64,000 bases of DNA from positions 1 to 64,000 of the forward strand of contig JAIQFH010000012.1 in assembly GCA_020073385.1 (NCBI GenBank), read 5' to 3'. The DNA is from Terriglobia bacterium. GTDB lineage: Bacteria > Acidobacteriota > Terriglobia > Terriglobales > Acidobacteriaceae. Both the position numbers and the translations under genes were made by a program. Shown here in pieces: positions 43,845 to 51,055 of this stretch (the first letter of the stretch is position 1; every line of letters begins with the position of its first letter). The notes under the pieces are model-generated. The model was not told where the DNA came from. It was given only the letters and a program-made list of their open reading frames with translations, and made no database searches.

Positions 43845-43893
43845 GATTTAAAGCATAATCCTGCCAAACGGCAACTTTATGCTTTAAATCACA
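43845..43893 (-). repeat. Transposon right end, palindromic
   Basis: Reading inward from 43893: TGTGATTTAAAGCATAAAGT, then TTGCCGTTTGGCAGG. A perfect 14-base inverted repeat (GATTTAAAGCATAA at 43845-43858, its complement at 43877-43890) has an inner TGCC-AAAC-GGCA stem. The outer site matches the left repeats at 14 of 17 bases; the inner copy points the other way. Confidence 0.85.
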
Positions 43894-43898
43894 ACAAA
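43894..43898. repeat. Target-site duplication, right copy (ACAAA)
   Basis: Directly follows CACA at the right end, identical to 34094-34098. Confidence 0.95.
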
Positions 43899-44006
43899 GA
43901 GCCCAAGGGGATGGGAGGAGCGTGGAGAGATGACCATCCGGACAATATCCAAGCAGTCCATTGGTGGTGCAACGAAGAGAAGGGATCAACCAGAATGGAC
44001 GATTGA
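43899..44006 (+). pseudogene. HNH endonuclease, 3' part (split by the transposon)
   Basis: Continues the gene cut at 34098 in the same frame: EPKGMGGAWRDDHPDNIQAV then HWWCNEEKGSTRMDD and TGA. DDHPDNIQ and HWWCN supply the N and second H of the HNH fold. The exact frame match across the element is the proof of insertion. Confidence 0.92.
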
Positions 44007-44188
44007 CGGCCCATAAGCCGTAGATCTACTTGGCACCCTGGCAGGGACACTTGTCGCTCTCGGATTGTGTGTCAGCAGTGTGCGTGATTGGGAACAAAGG
44101 ACCCTCGTGGCGGATGTCGGGGCGTCACTTGAGGGCAGTTGCCCCAGCTTGTGGCCCGTGGCGAGTGGTAAGCTGAATCATTGCTCAA

Positions 44189-44353
44189 ATGAGTGAAGGC
44201 TATCTTCGGCGTTACACAGATCTGACGGCGCTAATATATCTGCTGCACAAGCGGAAGATCACCTTGCTGGATCCGGCGTCCTGGGACGACAAGAACGATT
44301 CGTACTACCTTGCCAAGTACAAGGAAAAGCGCAAACTGAAGTCCGTGCTAGCT
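44189..44353 (+). pseudogene. DUF2971 protein, N-terminal fragment
   Basis: About 55 residues (YLRRYTDLTALIYLLHKRKI, TLLDPASWDDKNDSYYLAKY) match the start of DUF2971 proteins. After KLKSVLA the homology ends where the convergent membrane gene begins (~44350), so the gene's last ~200 residues have been lost by rearrangement. The ~180 bases between the HNH remnant and this start hold nothing I can call. Confidence 0.65.
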
Positions 44354-45458
44354 CCGCAAGACTCGCACCGAATCTTCCCGTCCACTCGAGAGGCCAGCAC
44401 AAGCTCGCATACTCCACCCACTCACGCATCGCCAGCCCGATGCCGGGCGCGGCCACAACCGCAAAGATAGGAATGTTTCGTGCCGAGAACAATGCCAAGT
44501 GCGACCAACTCAGGAGCAGAAGCACCTGGACGCATCTTCCCTTGCCTCCGTGCCAGACTGCCGCCGCGATGGCCAAGACAAGCAGCGTCTCAAAATACGC
44601 CGCAGTGAATGAATGGAAGTCGATCGACTGAAATTCACTGATGCGCTGGAGGTAGAACGATGCTCCGAGATACCGTGCAATGTGGAGGTGCAAGCGATAT
44701 CCATAGGGATTGACGAGGCTGGCCAGGGCGCACGAGACAGCCGTCCAGAGATACGGTCGCGCTCGGACCAACGCATTGCCTCTTCGACCGTGGAGCAGTT
44801 CTTCGGCCGCCGCTCCGATCGCATAGGTAACCAGCAAAATGATCCCGACGAAAAATCCTCCATGCAGATTCACCCAAGGCATCGTGAGTAGCGGCAGGAT
44901 CCAGAGGAGCACCGATCTTCGGTTCTTCTCAGTCCGGTTCAAGACGCAGCAAAATACCGAGGCAAACAGCGGGGTTACAAGATGTGGTCGCGCAAGCCAG
45001 TGTACGGTGCTTGCCGCCATTGCCAGCCCCGTCAGAACAATCGCGATCACTCGATGCCCAGATTCTTCCAGTGTGCTCCTGTAGACAAGGGCCGATGTGG
45101 CGCCCAGGAGCACCAGGCTCGCGAGAACAATTCCGGCCAAGCCAGAATGTCTGTGAACGACTGCCATCAGAACGTCTGAGAGCCACTCCCAGGCAAACCA
45201 GGGCTGGCCGGCCTTGGTGAATGAGAAAAAATCCGTCGCGGGGACTCGCCCGTTCTTCAATATCCATTCTCCAGTTCGGATATGCCATCCAGTATCGGAA
45301 TCGGCAAGCAGCCAGCCCACACCCGTCGTGCACCAGAACAGCACGAGGATTGGTGTCAAGAAAGCCAGATCGGAGAGCGATGGCATCAGAGAGATCCACG
45401 CTCCGCCCGGCAGGCGCGGAGCTTCGGCTGTCTCTGAGTATTCCTGCTGGGCATCCAT
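44350..45458 (-). CDS. Polytopic membrane protein, C-terminally truncated
   Basis: About 370 residues with nine or so hydrophobic segments (e.g. LTPILVLFWCTTGVGWLLA, GLAGIVLASLVLLGA, VNLHGGFFVGIILLVTYAIG). DSDTGWHIRTGEWILKNGRV and FSFTKAGQPWFAWEWLSDVL mark a family of large membrane proteins, possibly glycosyltransferase-like, that usually continue for 100-200 more residues. Here the frame runs into the DUF2971 fragment at ~44350, so the tail is lost. Confidence 0.7.
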
Positions 45459-45467
45459 CTGAGTGGT

Positions 45468-45749
45468 TCACTCTCGGACGAAGGTCTCAATTTCGGAGAC
45501 ACGGGGATGGTCGCCATGCACTTCGGCAACACTGGGCACGGAACCAGGACTCCTTGATGAAGGGGTCGGATCGTGCCCGAGTCCCCTTTCTGACCATCGT
45601 CGATTGAAGACGTGGATTACCAAGGGCGTGCCTGTCGCCGCCGCAAGAAATGCCCCGCCCGGGTTAAGGTGAAGACCACCGCCAATTACGACGAAAAGGA
45701 ACAGAAACAGGCAAACAACCAATGAACCTTGCTTGATCTTCGTGAGCAC
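45468..45749 (-). CDS. Small membrane protein
   Basis: A 93-residue protein with one N-terminal hydrophobic helix (GSLVVCLFLFLFVVIGGGLH) and a second weaker segment, followed by a polar tail. GTG start with GGAGAAG upstream. Nine bases before the truncated polytopic gene, probably co-transcribed with it. No family recognised. Confidence 0.55.
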   Translation of the reverse strand: MLTKIKQGSLVVCLFLFLFVVIGGGLHLNPGGAFLAAATGTPLVIHVFNRRWSERGLGHDPTPSSRSPGSVPSVAEVHGDHPRVSEIETFVRE

Positions 45750-45784
45750 GGTGCTTCTCCAATGTTGCCGGGGCGGCGATTGCC

Positions 45785-46480
45785 TCAGACGCTCTCTTTC
45801 GCCGACGCTAACGTCGCGGTAGTCTCCCCGCCCACTGCATCTTGGGTTGTCAACTCGCCGCGCGTGGGCTTACTGAGAGGAGGGCGAGGCCTTCGCAAAT
45901 AGTGCGTGTGGGAACACCCGGTGCAATTCGCACCTATCGTCGTTGCACGAACCAGTGGCAGGAACATCTCAGGAATCGCGGTGACCTCACCCGCTAGTGA
46001 ATAGAACGTCGGCACCATATTGCCGGCTTGGGCCTTGTCCTTTCCGCTCAAATCCAGTTCCAAACGACCATGAAAACCTCGGAAGAGAATCTCGGTTTCC
46101 AGTTGCGGCTGCGGGCCGTCTGGCACTGAACTTAGGGAGTGGCGCGTGATCAGCAGTTCGTAGGTTCGCCCCTTCCGGAGCATGTCCACGCGGACGATGG
46201 CGGTGGAGATGACGACTGCGTGCAGACCATTCACCGCGATCGCCTCGACTGGATGCAGATACTCCAGGGGCAGACCGTGCTCATCTGCGAAAGTGACGTA
46301 CCGGCCCACATCGCCAGCGCAACCCCCCGACTCCAGGCCTCGGATCACATGACGTTTCGCCAGTTGTTGGTGCTCAACACTCAGCTGCGAGTGTGCGTAG
46401 ATACCTCGTTCCTTTAGCGTCCTGAGTGCCCGCCTGGAGAGCGGCAGTCCAGCCATGCCTGTGAATTTGTGTTTGGCCAT
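45785..46480 (-). CDS. Hypothetical protein of the accessory region
   Basis: A 231-residue protein (MAKHKFTGMAGLPLSRRALR ... ). TGCSHTH near residue 190 recalls a heme or metal motif (CxxxH) but is isolated. GGAGGG precedes the ATG. It lies 19 bases after the primase gene, same strand, so they likely form one transcript. Not recognised. Confidence 0.6.
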   Translation of the reverse strand: MAKHKFTGMAGLPLSRRALRTLKERGIYAHSQLSVEHQQLAKRHVIRGLESGGCAGDVGRYVTFADEHGLPLEYLHPVEAIAVNGLHAVVISTAIVRVDMLRKGRTYELLITRHSLSSVPDGPQPQLETEILFRGFHGRLELDLSGKDKAQAGNMVPTFYSLAGEVTAIPEMFLPLVRATTIGANCTGCSHTHYLRRPRPPLSKPTRGELTTQDAVGGETTATLASAKESV

Positions 46481-46499
46481 GAAGGTTCCCTCCTTATAT

Positions 46500-47471
46500 C
46501 TATGCGCTCTGCCGCAGGACGATTGGGCATCCTACTGCTGCCCGGATCATCTCTTTGCTGCAACCCGCCCAGCACTGATAGAACCGTGGATCTGAGACGA
46601 GAACAGCCAGGTTGTCACCGCCACGGTCGCGCCCTGACTGCGCACACGATGGGCATTGAGCCACGTAGTTCTTCCCCACGATTCTGGTCTTGCCTACGTG
46701 GTCGAGAATGCAGAACCTCGTCCGACTTCTCCTAAGCTGATCGCCGATTGGCGCCCCGTCATGTCGAGGCTTTACGACGTTGGCAGGCAGTTCTTTGCCG
46801 GCAGTAAACCGGTCGAGTTCCTCTTCTGTCAGTTTTCGAAGCTTGTTGAGGAATTTCATTTGCGATTCCAGCGTGTAGTCGGCGCCATAGAACCAGAAGC
46901 GTCGCTTTGCACCGCGGTGGATTCCCAGTGGACCACGGATGGCATTGCCGAATGCTACAGGCGCGATCGCATCGTGTTTGGGAAAGATCTCGATTCCTTC
47001 GGCCAAACCTGAACCCTTCACGGGCACGCCCAGCCTTGAGGCTAGGTCGTAGATGTAGATCCGGCACTTTATCGCAAGCAACGGTACAGCCAGGAAGATC
47101 CAAAGGTGGCCGCCTCGCTTGCTCATTTCCAGGGCTGAATCCACGCGCTCTCGCGTGAGCTGATACTGAAGCTTGATCAGATCTTCCATAGCGTTCGCGT
47201 AGTCCGCGTCGATTGCGACCCACTTGCAGCGTTGGCTGGAAGGGCTGATGGCGTATAGGCCAATCGTGATCTTTCCCTCCAGGTGATCCGAGATGGTTTT
47301 CTCGTCGAGCTGGCGTGCCGCTCCCGAGCTGCGTGCCGTCGGGCGATAGTAATAATGACGGCCGCTCTCCGGGTGAGGCCGGAAGGACTGGACTGTGTAA
47401 GCCCGGCGATTCACGAACAGATCGAAGTACTGCTTCACCAAAACTGGCGGCGCAACCATTCGTCGCTCCAC
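46500..47471 (-). CDS. Second TOTE-like AEP primase with C-terminal zinc finger
   Basis: A 323-residue protein. The AEP core has KWVAIDADY (D-x-D), EMSKRGGHLWIFLAV and IEIFPKHDAIA, aligning with the primase half of the transposon TOTE protein. The C-terminal zinc element is CPSCAQSGRDRGGDNLAV ... FYQCWAGCSKEM, like a CHC2/primase ribbon. No helicase domain. A GTG start at 47471 fits AAGGAGGAGG six bases upstream. Probably primes replication of a plasmid- or phage-like element. Confidence 0.78.
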   Translation of the reverse strand: MERRMVAPPVLVKQYFDLFVNRRAYTVQSFRPHPESGRHYYYRPTARSSGAARQLDEKTISDHLEGKITIGLYAISPSSQRCKWVAIDADYANAMEDLIKLQYQLTRERVDSALEMSKRGGHLWIFLAVPLLAIKCRIYIYDLASRLGVPVKGSGLAEGIEIFPKHDAIAPVAFGNAIRGPLGIHRGAKRRFWFYGADYTLESQMKFLNKLRKLTEEELDRFTAGKELPANVVKPRHDGAPIGDQLRRSRTRFCILDHVGKTRIVGKNYVAQCPSCAQSGRDRGGDNLAVLVSDPRFYQCWAGCSKEMIRAAVGCPIVLRQSA

Positions 47472-47561
47472 GGTCCTCCTCCTTTCCGGCGCCTGCGGCC
47501 AAGGTGCTGTGTGGTAGATAAGTTGGGATTGAATTTCTGTCAAACGGGCGCCGCAAGCCTT

Positions 47562-47951
47562 TCATTTGTAAGCCTGCGCAGCCATTTCAGCGGGTTTGCG
47601 CGGTTCCAATACCCAGCCGGCCGTCGCCCTCAGCAGAGCCGGACGCTCCACCAGACTGAGGAAGTCGTACTCGTGCACGAGGAGATCAAAATCACTCACC
47701 CCGTACCCGCCGTACTGCTCGTCCTCGAAATCGATCCATAGCCAAGTGCCGGTCCTGCGATCCAGGACGTAGATTGCTCCCGACTCTGGCTGCCCTGTGA
47801 CAGTTGCGAGCAATAGGATCGCCGCTGGGAACTCCAGCCATCGAACCGGCTGCGCCCCATCGGTGGCCTGGATCAGATTCGGAACCGCTTCTTCGATTGA
47901 ACAAGCAGGCCGCAATTGGAGAATTGGTTCTGCTTTCATGTAGCCGAACAT
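47562..47951 (-). CDS. Hypothetical protein of the accessory region
   Basis: A 129-residue protein (MFGYMKAEPILQLRPACSIE..., IYVLDRRTGTWLWIDFEDEQ, YGGYGVSDFDLLVHEYDFLS). No membrane segment. GGAAAGGAG nine bases upstream. It heads the three-gene minus-strand run with the primase. Unnamed to me. Confidence 0.6.
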   Translation of the reverse strand: MFGYMKAEPILQLRPACSIEEAVPNLIQATDGAQPVRWLEFPAAILLLATVTGQPESGAIYVLDRRTGTWLWIDFEDEQYGGYGVSDFDLLVHEYDFLSLVERPALLRATAGWVLEPRKPAEMAAQAYK

Positions 47952-48117
47952 AGTGTGTTGCTCCTTTCCGACCGAACGATTTCCATCTCTTCTTGGCAGC
48001 TATGCGACACCGCGCAAGCCCCGCTTTGGGCCGAGCTGCGGACAGCGCAGCGTCGCCACCACGAGCGCGTGCGTCACATCACAGACCGGAGAATTGGACA
48101 ATGCTAGATTTCGTACT

Positions 48118-48699
48118 ATGGCCACGGGTTTCGCATTTGGCGAGGCGTTGGTCTTGGGTCTGGCTTCCGGACCAGCCTGCGTGGCCTCCTGCGGACCTGT
48201 AGTGGTTCCTTCCTTACTTGCCGAGCGCGCTGGACTGCGCCTCAATGTCCGCTATCTCTCTGCGTTCTTGGCAACTCGACTTCTCGGATACCTGGTGTTC
48301 GCAGCGGTGGCCTGGCAACTCGGCTCGTTGGTGTCCCTTCGGCCGCCGGTGCGCTCTTGGGTTTTCGGACTGATTCACCTGCTCTTGGCGTGTGTGCTGC
48401 TCAAGTATGCGTACTCGGTTGGCCGGGTCTGTGCCCATTCATGCTCAACTTCAGAGCTGGTAACCATCGGTGCGGCGGGGAAACACAGGATCCCAGGCGT
48501 GGCGGTCCTGGGCTTTCTGACGGGCGTGAGTCTCTGTCCTCCCTTTGTGGCTGCGGGCGTGAGAGCGGCGCAAACCTCTAGCATGGCCGCTGCTTTGCTT
48601 TTCTTCACTGTGTTCTTTCTCGGCACTTCAGCTTGGTTTGTGCCGTTTGCCGGCCTCGGCTGGGTGAAACGCAATGAAGCCGTGAGCACAGTGCACTAG
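48118..48699 (+). CDS. SafE/TauE-like or UreH-type membrane protein, truncated
   Basis: About 193 residues with six hydrophobic segments. GLASGPACVASCGPVVVPSL in helix 1 and FLTGVSLCPPFVAAGVRAAQ in the second half are the paired Cys/Pro motifs of the sulfite-exporter/DsbD-like family. The last helix ends at GWVKRNEAVSTVH, short of the usual length; a foreign gene fragment follows after the stop, so the tail is probably cut. The ~165 bases before it are a divergent intergenic region. Confidence 0.72.
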   Translation: MATGFAFGEALVLGLASGPACVASCGPVVVPSLLAERAGLRLNVRYLSAFLATRLLGYLVFAAVAWQLGSLVSLRPPVRSWVFGLIHLLLACVLLKYAYSVGRVCAHSCSTSELVTIGAAGKHRIPGVAVLGFLTGVSLCPPFVAAGVRAAQTSSMAAALLFFTVFFLGTSAWFVPFAGLGWVKRNEAVSTVH

Positions 48700-48713
48700 G
48701 ACAGATCGTCGGC

Positions 48714-48815
48714 TTGGGAGATGCGCCCGCGTGCCAGATCTGCGGGTCGCTGATGGTGAGAAACGGTTCCTGCTATCGCTGCTTGGAATGTGGCAGCACG
48801 AGCGGCTGCTCGTAG
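48714..48815 (+). pseudogene. B12-dependent ribonucleotide reductase (NrdJ), C-terminal fragment
   Basis: Thirty-three codons reading LGDAPACQICGSLMVRNGSC then YRCLECGSTSGCS and TAG, i.e. the zinc/redox cysteine tail that ends NrdJ proteins. Nothing else of the ~900-residue enzyme is present. It marks a deletion scar after the truncated membrane gene. Confidence 0.7.
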
Positions 48816-48871
48816 AACCGCCGGATCCTGTCCTGAGACAATCCCGTGAGATTTGCGAGATCTGTGGAACC

Positions 48872-48957
48872 CTCTGCCAGATTGGCAGAGCCACAGACAG
48901 GGACGGGCGCACTCCGCCTCCTACTCACCCATCCCCGCGCGGTTGGGTGCCCGTCCC
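48872..48957 (+). repeat. Inverted repeats ahead of the PRTRC cassette
   Basis: CTCTGCCA-GAT-TGGCAGAG (48872-48890) is a perfect eight-base hairpin. It is followed by GGGACGGGC (48900-48908) and its complement GCCCGTCCC (48949-48957) around a 40-base loop. Could be a terminator of former genes and a leader structure; no T-tract follows. Confidence 0.35.
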
Positions 48958-48998
48958 GGCGCTTTCGGTTTCAATGATCGACTAAGGAGGAAGGGAAC

Positions 48999-49454
48999 GT
49001 GTTTGTCGAACTCATGCCATTGCTCAATCAGCGCACGCTGCTCATCACGGTTTCACGCGTGGGCGAGAAACTGAAGGTGAACGTGATTCCCGCAAAGCTA
49101 AAGGAAGGCGAGGATCAAGCTTTGACCACGCCCCTGAGCTTTACAGGATTACCGGAAGAACTGGATGCAGAACTTGGCAAGCAACTTACCAGCTATGTCG
49201 AGTCGCATGCGGAACTCACCAGCACATTGGCCGAGGCCAAGGCGGAAATGGATGCAGCGGCAAAGGCGGCACGGCAGAGGGCGAAGTCAGCGCAGGCCAC
49301 CAAGACTGATCCAGCTGCCACCAAGAAAGAAGATCCAGCAGGGCCAGTCGTGGCCGCAGCCGTAACGACCCCGAGCCTTTTCGCCACGCAAGCCCAACTT
49401 GAAGAGGCGTCCGCGCAGGCCGAAGACGAAAGGAGAAGAACGACAACATCATGA
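48999..49454 (+). CDS. PRTRC system protein E
   Basis: A 151-residue member of the PRTRC (ParB-related, ThiF-related cassette) protein E family: MFVELMPLLNQRTLLITVSR, VNVIPAKLKEG, ALTTPLSFTGLPEELDAELG, and AEAKAEMDAAAKAARQRAKS. An Ala/Lys-rich C-terminal tail follows. GTG start with AAGGAGGAAGG upstream. First gene of the cassette; function unknown, restricted to plasmid-like elements. Confidence 0.9.
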   Translation: MFVELMPLLNQRTLLITVSRVGEKLKVNVIPAKLKEGEDQALTTPLSFTGLPEELDAELGKQLTSYVESHAELTSTLAEAKAEMDAAAKAARQRAKSAQATKTDPAATKKEDPAGPVVAAAVTTPSLFATQAQLEEASAQAEDERRRTTTS

Positions 49455-49657
49455 TCGAAGCAAAAGTACTGTCTCGCAGATTCACATATAACGGCGTGAA
49501 ACTTCCGGACCCGGATCCGAAAATGACGCCGGAAGAAGTGAAAACCATCTACAGCCACCAATATCCCGAGTTGGCCACGGCCGCCATTACTGGACCGGAG
49601 AGCACTGGAGAGACTTTGCAATACAGCTTTGTGAGAGCTATTGGGACAAAGGGATAG
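49451..49657 (+). CDS. PRTRC system protein C
   Basis: A 68-residue PRTRC protein C: RRFTYNGVKLPDPDPKMTPE and YSHQYPELATAAITGPESTG are family signatures. Its ATG overlaps the end of protein E by four bases. Its 3' end overlaps the convergent ATP-binding protein gene by 20 bases. Confidence 0.9.
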   Translation: MIEAKVLSRRFTYNGVKLPDPDPKMTPEEVKTIYSHQYPELATAAITGPESTGETLQYSFVRAIGTKG

Positions 49658-50327
49658 CGCCACCCATCACGGCAGTGAGGTCCGCAAACACAAACTGATC
49701 CCGCACCACGCTCTCACCGACAGACACTGGGATATCGCCACTCAGCATCGGACCGGCGTACACAAACGAGTGAAATTCGCCGTTCTCGCCGCAGGGATCG
49801 ACCGCTTCGGGTAGAGCAGCCAGTAGATCCCCATCAAACTCGCGTCCGACAAACGAAGCGTCGAGTTTCTGAGTGTCAACACAGGTCAGCTTTGCACGCA
49901 GTCCGGACGCGATCATGCTCTTGGCCAGTTCTCGAGTTGGCTGCTGCCATAACGGGAATATTGGTTGCAGACCAGTGTCCTTCATTTGCTTTTCGCGGTA
50001 CGCACGCACGTCAGTCAGGAACAGGTCGCCAAAGGCAATGGCTTCGATTCCGGCCGCGACTGCCCTGGCACATGTCTCAGCCATCAGCATCTCGTACTCT
50101 TCGTTGGAGCAGGGCCAAGGCAATGGAACATTCCAAAGAGGCAAGCCGGTTGCCGCAGCCTGCCGCTCGACCAGTTCGCGGCGGACGGCATGCATGGCCA
50201 CGCGATCCGCGGCTTGGTTAAACGTCGTGAGGAGCCCGACAATCTGATGCTCACCCTGGTTGCGCAGAACGTGCAGCGCCCACGCACTGTCTTTGCCGCT
50301 GCTCCATGAAAGAAGGACTCGCTTCAT
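49638..50327 (-). CDS. Diphthine-ammonia-ligase-like ATP pyrophosphatase
   Basis: A 229-residue adenine-nucleotide alpha-hydrolase-superfamily protein (Dph6/MJ0570 type). The PP-loop is LLSWSSGKDSAWALHVLRNQ; GIEAIAFGDLFLTDVRAYRE, MIASGLRAKLTCVDTQKLDA and GENGEFHSFVY are the family's later motifs. Bacteria lack diphthamide, so the substrate is unknown. It lies in reverse orientation between PRTRC C and F and interrupts the cassette. Confidence 0.85.
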   Translation of the reverse strand: MKRVLLSWSSGKDSAWALHVLRNQGEHQIVGLLTTFNQAADRVAMHAVRRELVERQAAATGLPLWNVPLPWPCSNEEYEMLMAETCARAVAAGIEAIAFGDLFLTDVRAYREKQMKDTGLQPIFPLWQQPTRELAKSMIASGLRAKLTCVDTQKLDASFVGREFDGDLLAALPEAVDPCGENGEFHSFVYAGPMLSGDIPVSVGESVVRDQFVFADLTAVMGGAIPLSQ

Positions 50328-50458
50328 TGGAATATACGTTTCGCAAACGCTGTTGTTGTTGGCAAGATGAGGTCGGAGCGAGGCCTTCCAACAGGCCGCT
50401 GTCCGGCGAGGAACTCACGCGCGAGACAGCGGCCTGGCCCCCTCGAACCAGCGTGAAC

Positions 50459-50671
50459 CTAAGACGCCCTGGTGGATCGGAACTTGATGCGCGAATTGGT
50501 CATCGCCATTCGATCGAGTTCCCGGTAGAGTCGCGTGATTTTTTCGGAACGCGTGTGGTAGTCGGCAAGATCGGAAGCCGTCAGGCCTCCTTCCCGTCGT
50601 AGCGCGTCGATTTGCAACTCGATCAGTTCAAACGCTTCCTTTTTGATAGCGGAGGCTGGACCCGTCATCAT
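50459..50671 (-). CDS. Small helical protein
   Basis: A 70-residue coiled-coil-like protein (MTGPASAIKKEAFELIELQI, DYHTRSEKITRLYRELDRMA). Double ATG at 50671/50668 with GGAGAA upstream. Sequence type recurs in acidobacterial genomes, from memory. It also lies inside the interruption of the PRTRC cassette. Confidence 0.6.
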   Translation of the reverse strand: MMTGPASAIKKEAFELIELQIDALRREGGLTASDLADYHTRSEKITRLYRELDRMAMTNSRIKFRSTRAS

Positions 50672-50767
50672 AAGAATTCTCCGGGGGAATTCTAGCTCAG
50701 AGATTGCCCGGTGCACAGAGCGCAGTTCGGCCGGGATAGACGGGAGTCTGTGGAAAAGCTGGTGCAT

Positions 50768-51055
50768 ATGACTACAAAAAGACTGGCCCGAACTGCTCGA
50801 GCAGTGCGGATAACAGACGCTCACAATACGAAGGCAAAAAACGAAGATTACAAGAGGACAGTAGTTCTCGAGCAACTGCAATCGTTGGCGCGGGAGGGAG
50901 AATTGCGAAACGCCACTCTGTTAGGGAGATTCTTCGAATGTCAGGAACTGCGGCTAGCTTCGGCTCTGTTCGCCAAAGCAGTAGAGCATTGCTCCCGTTG
51001 GCACGCCGGGAAACGCCTCTTGCCACCGGTCGGGACCCTGCCGCCGGCCTCCTGA
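50768..51055 (+). CDS. Possible small protein upstream of PRTRC F
   Basis: A 95-residue frame (MTTKRLARTARAVRITDAHN ... FFECQELRLASALFAKAVEH). Its TGA overlaps the ATG at 51055 (TGATG), which is the likely start of PRTRC F, favouring coupled translation. Shine-Dalgarno is weak. Could also be chance. Confidence 0.4.
   Translation: MTTKRLARTARAVRITDAHNTKAKNEDYKRTVVLEQLQSLAREGELRNATLLGRFFECQELRLASALFAKAVEHCSRWHAGKRLLPPVGTLPPAS

Larger units (their letters stand above)
34099..43893. mobile_element. Tn7-like transposon, complete (9,795 bp)
   Basis: Bounded by TGTGGTTTTAAGCATA at the left and, read inward, TGTGATTTAAAGCATA at the right (20 of the first 25 bases agree, allowing three spacer mismatches). 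It is flanked by ACAAA duplications and inserted in an HNH gene whose halves rejoin in frame. Genes: a TOTE primase-helicase, a DUF6788-like protein, then tnsAB, tnsC and tniQ on the plus strand; DUF6155-like and CcbP-like genes on the minus strand. No CRISPR-Cas genes. All core genes look intact. Confidence 0.95.

Noticed and set aside
34099-43893. CRISPR-associated transposon (CAST)
   Set aside because: No repeat-spacer array, Cas gene or short TniQ was found within the element or elsewhere in the window.
46759-47565. 268-residue minus-strand frame overlapping the primase
   Set aside because: The other frame has the AEP motifs and a perfect ribosome-binding site; this one is a shadow.
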